A stretch of 64,000 nucleotides of DNA from Mycolicibacterium poriferae (GTDB lineage Bacteria > Actinomycetota > Actinomycetes > Mycobacteriales > Mycobacteriaceae), in assembly GCF_010728325.1 (NCBI RefSeq), contig NZ_AP022570.1, forward strand, positions 4,774,001 to 4,838,000, in the 5' to 3' direction. Below the pieces are notes generated by a model that did not search any database, was not told the DNA's origin, and saw only the letters and a list, made by a program, of their open reading frames with translations. Both the position numbers and the translations under genes were made by a program. Shown piece by piece: positions 54,836 through 64,000 of the stretch (the stretch's first letter is position 1; every line of letters starts with the position of its first letter).

Positions 54836-55954
54836 TCAGCGCGCCGGATCTGCGAGGCGCTGCGCCGCGGCAGCGATCCGCTCGTCGGTCGCGGTCAGCG
54901 CCACCCGCACGTGCCGGGCGCCCTGCGGTCCGTAGAACTCGCCGGGCGCCACCAGAATGCCCCGGTCGGCGAGCCATGCCAGCGTCTCGCGGCACGGCTC
55001 CCCGCGGGTGGCCCACAGGTACAGCCCGGCCTCGGAGTGGTCGACGGTGAATCCGGCCGAACGCAACGCCGGGAGCAGCATGTCCCGGCGGCGTTCGTAG
55101 CGGAGGCGCTGCTGATGTTCGTGCTCGTCGTCGTCGAGGGCAGCAACCATCGCGGCCTGGATCGGGGTGGGGACCATCATCCCGGCGTGTTTGCGCACGG
55201 CCAGCAACTCGGCCACGACGTCGGGGTCGCCGGCGACGAAGCCGGCACGGTACCCCGCCAGCGACGACGTCTTGGACAGCGAATGGATGGCCAGCAGCCC
55301 GGTGTGGTCCCCTCCGCAGACCTCGGGGTGCAGGATCGACACGGGCCGCGAGTCGTCCCACCCGAGCCCGAGGTAACACTCGTCGGACGCGACGAGGACG
55401 CCTCGCTCCCGGGCCCACCCGACCACTTTGCGCAGGTGGTCGACGCCGAGCACCCGGCCGGTGGGGTTGCTCGGCGAATTGAGGAACACCAGCGCCGGAA
55501 CGCTGGGGCCGAGCTGGGTCAACGAATCGGCCCGGACCGCTCGGGCGTGGGCCAGCAGGGCCCCCACCTCGTAGGTCGGGTAGGCCAGCTCGGGCACCAC
55601 CACGGTGTCGGCGGGGCCGAGGTCCAGCAGCGTGGGCAGCCACGCGATCAGCTCTTTGGTGCCGATGACCGGGAGCACGGCGGCCGGGGTCAATCCGGTG
55701 ATGCCGTACCGGCGGTGCAGCGCAGCGACCATGGCCTCGCGCAGGGCCTGCGTGCCTGCGGTGGTGGGGTAACCGGGCGACGAACTGGCCGCGGCCAGGG
55801 CCTCCCGAATGACCGCGGCCACCTCGTCGACAGGGGTGCCCACCGACAGGTCGACGATGCCGTCAGGGTATGCGCGGGCGGCCGCGGTCACCTCGGCCAG
55901 GGTGTCCCACGGGAAGACCGGCAGCGACGCCGACCTCAGTGAACGCCGGGTCAC
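54836..55954 (-). CDS. dapC: N-succinyldiaminopimelate aminotransferase DapC
   Basis: 372-residue class I aminotransferase. SASLPVFPWDTLAEVTAAAR at the N terminus is characteristic of actinobacterial DapC; PLP-binding features include SNPTGRVLGVDHL, VASDECYLGLGWDD, SLSKTSSLAGYRAGF with the Schiff-base Lys and GARHVRVALTATD. It forms N-succinyl-L,L-DAP from the ketoacid, the step between DapD and DapE. The start is taken as a GTG at 55954; the open frame further upstream lies on top of the ferredoxin gene. It follows fdxC by 22 bp on the same strand (Rv1178-Rv1177 pair). Confidence 0.92.
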   Translation of the reverse strand: MTRRSLRSASLPVFPWDTLAEVTAAARAYPDGIVDLSVGTPVDEVAAVIREALAAASSSPGYPTTAGTQALREAMVAALHRRYGITGLTPAAVLPVIGTKELIAWLPTLLDLGPADTVVVPELAYPTYEVGALLAHARAVRADSLTQLGPSVPALVFLNSPSNPTGRVLGVDHLRKVVGWARERGVLVASDECYLGLGWDDSRPVSILHPEVCGGDHTGLLAIHSLSKTSSLAGYRAGFVAGDPDVVAELLAVRKHAGMMVPTPIQAAMVAALDDDEHEHQQRLRYERRRDMLLPALRSAGFTVDHSEAGLYLWATRGEPCRETLAWLADRGILVAPGEFYGPQGARHVRVALTATDERIAAAAQRLADPAR

Positions 55955-55976
55955 CTCGGACGACGGGGCCGGACGC

Positions 55977-56300
55977 TCAGTCCTCACCCTGCGGAGGCAT
56001 GTCCTTGACCACCTGCGGGTCGTTGTCGGTCTGACCGACTTTGGACGCGCCTCCGGGTGAACCGAGCTCGGCGAAGAAGTCCGCGTTGATCTGCGTGTAG
56101 CCGCTCCACTGATCCGGCACATCGTCTTCGTAGTAGATGGCCTCCACCGGGCACACCGGCTCGCAGGCGCCGCAGTCCACGCACTCATCCGGGTGGATGT
56201 ACAGCATCCGAGCACCCTCGTAGATGCAGTCGACGGGGCATTCCTCGATGCACGCCTTGTCTTTGACGTCGACGCAGGGCTCGGCAATCGTGTACGTCAC
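55977..56300 (-). CDS. fdxC: 7Fe ferredoxin FdxC
   Basis: 107 residues. Cys9, Cys17, Cys21 and Cys25 precede a second C-x2-C-x2-C-x3-C set at 40, 43, 46 and 50 (DECVDCGACEPVCP), the pattern of bacterial [3Fe-4S][4Fe-4S] ferredoxins with a C-terminal extension to about 107 residues. It carries electrons to P450s or other oxidoreductases. The GTG at 56300 has AGGAGAC 5 nt upstream. First gene of a pair with dapC; the spacer to padR is 281 bp and contains the palindromes listed separately. Confidence 0.94.
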   Translation of the reverse strand: MTYTIAEPCVDVKDKACIEECPVDCIYEGARMLYIHPDECVDCGACEPVCPVEAIYYEDDVPDQWSGYTQINADFFAELGSPGGASKVGQTDNDPQVVKDMPPQGED

Positions 56301-56517
56301 GGAACGTCTCCTCAAGTCCTCTCGAAATACCTGTCCAGTGGGCTGCTGTCCGGGCAGGGGCTTCGCTGGTCTCCCCAACCAGTCTGGAGCAAGTATCCAT
56401 GCCGGTTGTTGGACGGGTGTCTCAGTGTGCCCTAACTGCACGCGCAACCCTCAGTAAGGGTTGCGCGTGGTTACAGATACTAGACGTCGCACATACCCCG
56501 CGCCTAGTACCCACGCC

Positions 56518-56575
56518 GCTATGCATTCGCGTGCAGTGCAACTAGTTGCATAGCGCTTCCGTTGACGCCTACGCT
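56518..56575 (+). promoter_or_regulatory. Promoter and palindromic operator of padR-fadH
   Basis: TTGCAT (56546-56551) and TACGCT (56570-56575) with an 18-bp spacer form a promoter; the GTG at 56582 follows 6 nt later, so the mRNA is leaderless. A perfect 14-bp palindrome TGCAACTAGTTGCA (56537-56550) covers the -35, and GCTATGCA (56518-56525) mirrors TGCATAGC (56547-56554). Autorepression by the PadR protein is inferred. The remainder of the 281-bp gap to fdxC shows nothing further that I can support. Confidence 0.65.
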
Positions 56576-56581
56576 GCGCGG

Positions 56582-59824
<3,243 letters not shown>

Positions 59825-59842
59825 GGGTTCAGATTGCTCATG

Positions 59843-59875
59843 ATTGGCCTTTTGATACATAGCCAATTGCGCAAT
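59843..59875. promoter_or_regulatory. Inverted repeats between yczE-like and MocR genes
   Basis: ATTGGC (59843-59848) mirrors GCCAAT (59862-59867), and ATTGCGCAAT (59866-59875) is a perfect palindrome, all inside the 60-bp divergent spacer. A MocR binding site is the likeliest explanation. Confidence 0.5.
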
Positions 59876-59884
59876 ACTGGCTTC

Positions 59885-61330
59885 ATGTCTCCCACGATCA
59901 GCCCGGACCGTCTCGCCCGATTGGTGGGCGAGTTCGACCGCGCTCCGGCCTACCGCGGGCTCTGCGAGGCGCTCCAGGAACTGATCGGCGACGGGCGTAT
60001 CCCGATCGGCGCGCGGTTGCCCAGTGAACGCACCGTCACCGCGGCACTGGCGGTGTCGCGGACGACTGTCACCCGGGCCTACGCCGAACTCGCGGCAGCC
60101 GGCTTCGCCGTGGCGCGGCAGGGGTCGGGCACCTTCGCCGCCGTTCCCGTGGACCGCCGCAAGGTCCACGACCGTGTTCGCCACCCGCTCGGCATGCCAC
60201 CGAGCGGCGACTCGGTGGATCTCAGCATTGCCGCGGGCGCCGCCACCCCCGGGACGATGAGCGGCGTCGAGCGGGCGCTGGCCGCGCTTCCGTCGTATCT
60301 GGCCGAGGACGGCTACCTGCCCTCGGGACTGCCCGAATTGCAGTCGCGGGTGGCCGAGTCCTTCGCCGCCCGCGGGCTGCCGACCGAGCCCGAGCAGATC
60401 GTCATCACGACCGGCGCCCTGGCCGCCGTCGCCACCGTCGCCCGGGCGCTGACCCGGCCCGGCGACCGGGTGATGGTCGAATCTCCGGTCTACGCGAATG
60501 CGATCGACGCACTCCGCTTGGGCGGCGCCCGGCTGGTGAGCTCGCCACTGGCCGACCCGCTGGGCGACGCCGGGTGGGATCTCGACGGCGTCGAGGCCAC
60601 GCTGCGACAGTCCTCACCGAAGCTCGCGTACCTGATCCCGGACTTCCAGAACCCGACCGGGTTCCTCATGAGTGAGGCCGACCGCGCCCGCTACGCCGCC
60701 GCGCTGCGTCACTCCCGCACCACGGCGATCGTCGACGAAACCCTGCAGCCACTGTCGTTCGCCGGCGAACCGATGCCCGCGCCCTTCGCGTCGTTCGAGC
60801 CGTCGACGGTCACGATAGGCAGCGCGTCCAAGGTCTTCTGGGGTGGACTGCGGGTGGGATGGATCAGAGCGCCGCGGGCTCTGGTCGATCGGCTCGTTGC
60901 CGCCCGGGTGCGCGCCGACCTGGGCACGTCGCTGCTCGATCAGCTGGTCGTCACCGAACTCCTCGGCACCGACGGCATCGTCGCGCAGCGTCGCGCCGAG
61001 CTGCGCAGCCGGCGCGACTTCCTGGCCGCCGCGCTGCGCCGCGACCTGCCCGACTGGCGGTTCCGGATCCCGCAGGGCGGATTGAGCATGTGGGTCCGGC
61101 TGCCGCACGGCAGCGCGACGCGGCTGGCGGTCGAGCTCGAGCGGCACGGCCTCAAGGTCGCACCCGGGCCGGTGTTCACCGTCGAAGGCGGCGCCGACGG
61201 GTGGCTGCGCATCCCGTTCGCGAAGCCGGAGGACGAACTCGCCGGGGCGGTGCGGCTGATGGCCGACGTGTGGCCGACCGTCTCCGGTGTGGATGGCGGC
61301 ACCCAGACCACCCGCACCCTGATCGCCTGA
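59885..61330 (+). CDS. MocR (GntR plus aminotransferase-like) transcriptional regulator
   Basis: 481 residues. A GntR winged helix (AYRGLCEALQELIGDGRIPIGARLPSERTVTAALAVSRTTVTRAYAELAAAGF region, residues 20-80) is joined to a fold-type I aminotransferase-like domain with the PLP Lys in TIGSASKVFWGGLRVGW. MocR proteins bind PLP or amino-acid adducts of it to sense ligands. The ATG at 59885 is chosen since the frame runs open far upstream across the spacer. Divergent from the YczE-type membrane protein, suggesting it is of the YczR kind and controls that gene. Confidence 0.92.
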   Translation: MSPTISPDRLARLVGEFDRAPAYRGLCEALQELIGDGRIPIGARLPSERTVTAALAVSRTTVTRAYAELAAAGFAVARQGSGTFAAVPVDRRKVHDRVRHPLGMPPSGDSVDLSIAAGAATPGTMSGVERALAALPSYLAEDGYLPSGLPELQSRVAESFAARGLPTEPEQIVITTGALAAVATVARALTRPGDRVMVESPVYANAIDALRLGGARLVSSPLADPLGDAGWDLDGVEATLRQSSPKLAYLIPDFQNPTGFLMSEADRARYAAALRHSRTTAIVDETLQPLSFAGEPMPAPFASFEPSTVTIGSASKVFWGGLRVGWIRAPRALVDRLVAARVRADLGTSLLDQLVVTELLGTDGIVAQRRAELRSRRDFLAAALRRDLPDWRFRIPQGGLSMWVRLPHGSATRLAVELERHGLKVAPGPVFTVEGGADGWLRIPFAKPEDELAGAVRLMADVWPTVSGVDGGTQTTRTLIA

Positions 61331-61339
61331 CCCCCTGTT

Positions 61340-61402
61340 CCGCGAGCCCGCGGGTCTGCACAGGACACGCCGGTCCGATGTGGCATTCGGCGCGCTGTCG
61401 CC
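61340..61402 (+). repeat. Dispersed ~64-bp palindromic element, copy D (degenerate)
   Basis: CCGCGAGCC...GGTCTGCAC...GGACACGCCG...GTGGCATTCGGCGCGC follows the block order of the better copies with several mismatches. It starts 10 bp after the MocR stop. Confidence 0.6.
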
Positions 61403-61441
61403 ACCGCCGACATCGCACTGTGCGCACGGCGGGAATGCATT

Positions 61442-61455
61442 CGGACCATGGTCCG
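61442..61455. promoter_or_regulatory. Perfect 14-bp palindrome upstream of the YceI gene
   Basis: CGGACCATGGTCCG is its own reverse complement, 58 bp before the YceI start. It has the size of a TetR/MarR-type operator half of a control region. No -10/-35 pair is convincing near it. Confidence 0.5.
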
Positions 61456-61512
61456 TTTAACTCGGATGTACCCCGCCGGCCCAGCCGGCTCCACCCCGAG
61501 AAAGAGGCACCC

Positions 61513-62058
61513 ATGACCACCGCCACCGCAGCACTGTCCACCGGCACCTGGACCATCGACCCAGTGCATTCCGCCGTCGGCTTCTCCGTACGCCACCTCA
61601 TGGTGAGCAAGGTCCGCGGCGAGTTCGAAACGTTCAGCGGCACCATTACGGTCGACGCCGACGGTGCCGCCTCCGTGCGCGCCGAGGTCGCCGTCGATTC
61701 CGTCAACACGCGCAACGACCAGCGCGACGAGCACATCAAGTCCGCGGACTTCTTCGACGTCGGAAACCACCCGGTGGCGACGTTCACTTCGACCGGGCTG
61801 CGGCAGAGCGGCGACCACTACGTCCTCGACGGTGACTTCACCCTCAAGGGGGTGACCAAGCCGATCTCCCTGGATCTCGAGTTCAACGGCGTCAACCCCG
61901 GCATGGGCCACGGCGAGGTCGCCGGCTTCGAGGCGTCAGTGGTCTTGAACCGCAAAGATTTCGGCATCGACATCGACATGCCGCTCGAGACGGGCGGCGC
62001 GGTCGTCGGCGACAAGGTCACGATCACCCTGGAGATCGAGGCCGTCAAGCAGGCCTGA
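61513..62058 (+). CDS. YceI family protein
   Basis: 181 residues of the YceI lipocalin-like barrel. Family motifs: TGTWTIDPVHSAVGFSVRHLMVSKVRGEF, ASVRAEVAVDSVNTRNDQRDEHIKSADFFDVGNHPVATF, GDFTLKGVTKPISLDLEF and LNRKDFGID. These proteins bind polyisoprenoids or amphiphiles. There is no signal peptide, so it is cytosolic, unlike E. coli YceI. The ATG at 61513 has AAAGAGG nearby. A palindromic operator candidate lies 58 bp upstream. Confidence 0.93.
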   Translation: MTTATAALSTGTWTIDPVHSAVGFSVRHLMVSKVRGEFETFSGTITVDADGAASVRAEVAVDSVNTRNDQRDEHIKSADFFDVGNHPVATFTSTGLRQSGDHYVLDGDFTLKGVTKPISLDLEFNGVNPGMGHGEVAGFEASVVLNRKDFGIDIDMPLETGGAVVGDKVTITLEIEAVKQA

Positions 62059-62114
62059 GGCACGCAGCGTGACGCCACCGCGACGGCACCCGTCGTCGCG
62101 GTGGCGTCACGGCA

Positions 62115-62579
62115 TCACTCCGAGATCACGCCCCACTTCGCCTCGGTGCCCGCATGACCGATCCGCACCACCTGCACCGTCGTCGCAACCCCGATCACGA
62201 CAGCGACCACCGTGACCACGACAGCGGTCAGCTTCGGGGTGGCATCGGACCTGACGGTGCGCACATGCAGGAACGCGACCGCCAGCGCCATGACGAGCAG
62301 CGCGATCGAGAAGTAGATCATGGTTTCGCCACGTTCTTCGTGCGTCTCCAAGATCGCGCTGTGGGTGGGAAAGCTGTTGTACAACCACTCCCCAGCCGAC
62401 GTCGTCAACGGCGTGAGCACGAGGTTAACGGCGGCGAACGAGACGACGAGCCAGACGAATCGGCGCCGCGCGGCGGGCCACACGGCACACAGAATGCCGA
62501 GCAACGCGGTCAGCGGCGCCAGCACCACGATGGCGTGTACCAACAGCGCGTGCGCGGGTAGGCCGGCGACAGTCGTCAT
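62115..62579 (-). CDS. DUF2231-type four-helix membrane protein
   Basis: 154 residues, four hydrophobic segments. LPAHALLVHAIVVLAPLTALLG at the N terminus, with its paired His residues, and the following WLVVSFAAVNLVLTPLTTSAGEWL match the DUF2231 family of small haem-like-binding or unknown membrane proteins. AGGAGAC lies 4 nt before the ATG at 62579. It starts 9 bp after the FAH-family gene stop on the same strand and is likely co-transcribed. Function unknown. Confidence 0.82.
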   Translation of the reverse strand: MTTVAGLPAHALLVHAIVVLAPLTALLGILCAVWPAARRRFVWLVVSFAAVNLVLTPLTTSAGEWLYNSFPTHSAILETHEERGETMIYFSIALLVMALAVAFLHVRTVRSDATPKLTAVVVTVVAVVIGVATTVQVVRIGHAGTEAKWGVISE

Positions 62580-62588
62580 GGTGTCTCC

Positions 62589-63500
62589 TCACCTACTCGA
62601 GATCGGGTGGCTGATTTCCCCGATCTGGTCGATGGCCAGCGTCAGCTGATCCCCGGGCCGCAACCAGTGTCCGGTCTCCATCCCGCTGCCGCCCGGCAAG
62701 GTGCCGGTGGCGAACAGCTCACCGGCATACAGGTGTTCGTCGCGCGACGCGTGTGCGAGCAGTTCACCGAGGCTCCACCTCATCCCGCGACTGGACACGG
62801 CGCTGACGGCGTCGCCGTTGATCGCGACGAATCCGGTCAGGTCGTCGATGCGCGGCAGGATCTCGTCTGCGGTGACGGCCTGCACCGACATCGACGACGC
62901 GAAGTGCTTGGCTTTCTGCGGCCCCAACCCGGTCGCCATCTCCGCACGCTGCACGTCGCGGGCGCTGAAGTCGTTGACGACGACGAACGCGCCGATCGCA
63001 TCCAGCGCCTCGGCCGGTGCGGCATTGAAAAGCGGTGCCCGCAAGACGAATCCGAGCTCCAGTTCGTAATCCAGAGCGGTCGAGTACGAGGGGACGGCGA
63101 CGGTGGTTCCGCTGGGGACGAAACTCAGATGGTTGGACATGTAGTAGATCGGTTGCCGGTAGAACAGCGCCTTGGGCTTGAACAACGGGAACGGTTTCCC
63201 GGTCAGCCGCTCGATTCCCTCGGCGGCCCGGGACTGGCCGGGATGGAAGCGGCGCACCAACCCGCGTGCGGCGTCGACCGCGTGCTGTTCGTAGAGCATG
63301 AAATCGCGGAAGGACGTCGGCTGGAACGGCAGCACATGGCCGGCCGCGTCGTGGTGACCGCGGGCCCTTTCCAGCTCCCAGGCGGGGTCGAACACCGCGC
63401 CACCGAACACACCGGCATCGGCGCCCGAGGCCCACGACCCGTCGGATTGCAGCGACTGCAGCTCCAGCCGGTCACCGGAGTACACCCGTCGCAGCTTCAC
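62589..63500 (-). CDS. Fumarylacetoacetate hydrolase (FAH) family protein
   Basis: 303 residues of the FAH fold. Visible: SFVPSGTTVAVPSYSTALDYELELGFVL with the metal-binding Glu-x-Glu (ELELG), FVVVNDFSARDVQRAEM with the metal Asp, and SRGMRWSLGELLAHASRDEHLYAGELFATGTLPGGSG. Members hydrolyse or decarboxylate C-C bonds of 2,4-diketoacids in aromatic or related catabolism. The ring-cleavage substrate is not evident from neighbours. Start ATG at 63500. Confidence 0.9.
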   Translation of the reverse strand: MKLRRVYSGDRLELQSLQSDGSWASGADAGVFGGAVFDPAWELERARGHHDAAGHVLPFQPTSFRDFMLYEQHAVDAARGLVRRFHPGQSRAAEGIERLTGKPFPLFKPKALFYRQPIYYMSNHLSFVPSGTTVAVPSYSTALDYELELGFVLRAPLFNAAPAEALDAIGAFVVVNDFSARDVQRAEMATGLGPQKAKHFASSMSVQAVTADEILPRIDDLTGFVAINGDAVSAVSSRGMRWSLGELLAHASRDEHLYAGELFATGTLPGGSGMETGHWLRPGDQLTLAIDQIGEISHPISSR

Positions 63501-63547
63501 CCCAAAGTCATACCACCCCGGGCATGCTCTCTGTGCGCAGTCGCGCG

Positions 63548-63611
63548 GCGCGAGCGTGCGCAGAATGCCACGATTCGCGGCGCGTCGCCGTGCAGACGCG
63601 GGCCCTCGCGG
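63548..63611 (-). repeat. Dispersed ~64-bp palindromic element, copy C
   Basis: 64 bp; on the minus strand it begins CCGCGAGGGCCCGCGTCTGC and ends GCGCACGCTCGCGC. It lies between the FAH-family gene and fbiC. Confidence 0.7.
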
Positions 63612-63618
63612 AGAAAGC

Positions 63619-64000
63619 TCAGGCGGCCAGGGGTGCGTAGGTCGTCGTGCGCTGCCGGGCGGGGCGGCCGATGCCCGCCGCGATCGCCGACAGTTCCTCG
63701 ATGCTCTTGTAGGAGCCGAACTCCGAGCCGGCCATCCGCGAGATCGTCTCCTCCATCAACGTCCCGCCCAGATCGTTGGCACCACCGCGCAACATGACCT
63801 GCGTGCGCTCCACACCGAGCTTCACCCAACTGGTCTGGATATTGGAGATCCTGCCGTGCAACATGATCCGCGCCAACGCGTGCACCGCCCGGTTGTCGCG
63901 GTGCGTCGGACCGGGCCGGGCGCCGCCGGCCAGGTACAGCGGGGAGGACTGGTGCACGAACGGCAGCGGCACGAACTCGGTGAACCCGCCGGTGCGGTCC
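63619..64000 (-). CDS. fbiC: FO synthase FbiC, C-terminal end (partial)
   Basis: The frame is open through the right edge, so only the last ~126 residues of a protein of about 850 are in the window; the frame reads [20 protein letters not shown] at the edge. The visible part belongs to the second radical-SAM half (CofH-like): [21 protein letters not shown] and [23 protein letters not shown], typical of FO synthase. FbiC builds the deazaflavin FO of coenzyme F420 from tyrosine and a flavin precursor. Its position next to this cluster matches Rv1173 in M. tuberculosis. The catalytic CxxxCxxC sites are outside the window. Confidence 0.92.
   Translation of the reverse strand, partial: DRTGGFTEFVPLPFVHQSSPLYLAGGARPGPTHRDNRAVHALARIMLHGRISNIQTSWVKLGVERTQVMLRGGANDLGGTLMEETISRMAGSEFGSYKSIEELSAIAAGIGRPARQRTTTYAPLAA

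Overview
The window is high-GC actinobacterial DNA and reads as a chromosome segment of a fast-growing Mycobacterium (Mycolicibacterium). From memory, gene order follows the M. tuberculosis block running from Rv1248c down to about Rv1173, in inverted orientation: kgd, lpqZ, corA, sugC, a general-stress protein, MgtE-like, DUF1003, mrp, tatB, htrA-rseA-sigE, methyltransferase, TetR plus ABC exporter, glgC/glgM, DUF3117, tagA, a DivIVA-like protein, gpgS, folP2, fadD6, LOG, dapE, dapD, fadD36, putA, dapC, fdxC, padR-fadH and fbiC. No rRNA, tRNA, insertion sequence, prophage or CRISPR array was seen. Coding density is very high; the only gene-free stretch over 300 bases is 21812-22172. kgd (left) and fbiC (right) run off the window.

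Layout: 1-8 kb holds the C-terminal part of kgd, a RidA/MarR divergent pair, a secreted DUF732 protein, an SDR, lipoprotein LpqZ, malic enzyme and CorA. 8-17.6 kb has a SUFU-domain gene, a solitary sugC, a stress protein, two DUF4190 membrane proteins, a CitE-like lyase, MgtE-like and DUF1003 genes, a lytic transglycosylase and mrp. 17.6-21.8 kb is the envelope-stress cluster tatB, htrA, rseA and sigE plus an O-methyltransferase. 22.1-25.4 kb is a TetR-controlled ABC exporter. 26-31 kb carries glucan and methylglucose-lipopolysaccharide genes (glgC, glgM, gpgS), with tagA and folP2. 32-37.5 kb has fadD6, LOG, a large ATPase and an EspC-like type VII substrate candidate. 37.5-45 kb carries an ABC-F gene and dapE...dapD, separated by a LysR, APC permease and (R)-amine transaminase block. 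45-51 kb has a diguanylate cyclase, a VanY-like peptidase, fadD36, a NUDIX hydrolase, a secreted protein and an NCS2 permease. 51-64 kb has a fused PutA, dapC, fdxC, padR-fadH, a yczE/MocR pair, YceI, DUF2231, a FAH-family gene and the end of fbiC.

What stands out: (i) an (R)-selective amine transaminase, transporter and regulator lying between dapE and dapD; (ii) sugC present without lpqY, sugA and sugB, with its own leaderless-type promoter and a dispersed repeat copy where the missing genes would be; (iii) a family of ~64-bp palindromic elements with five copies here, one of which supplies the start region of a peptidase signal peptide; (iv) three cases where the 3' end of a gene is duplicated in short tandem; (v) a short leader ORF with a hairpin, behind a WhiB7-like promoter, ahead of an ABC-F ATPase; and (vi) several clean palindromic operators beside MarR, TetR, PadR, MocR and YceI genes. 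Names and family assignments come from reading the protein sequences and recalling families; no search was run.
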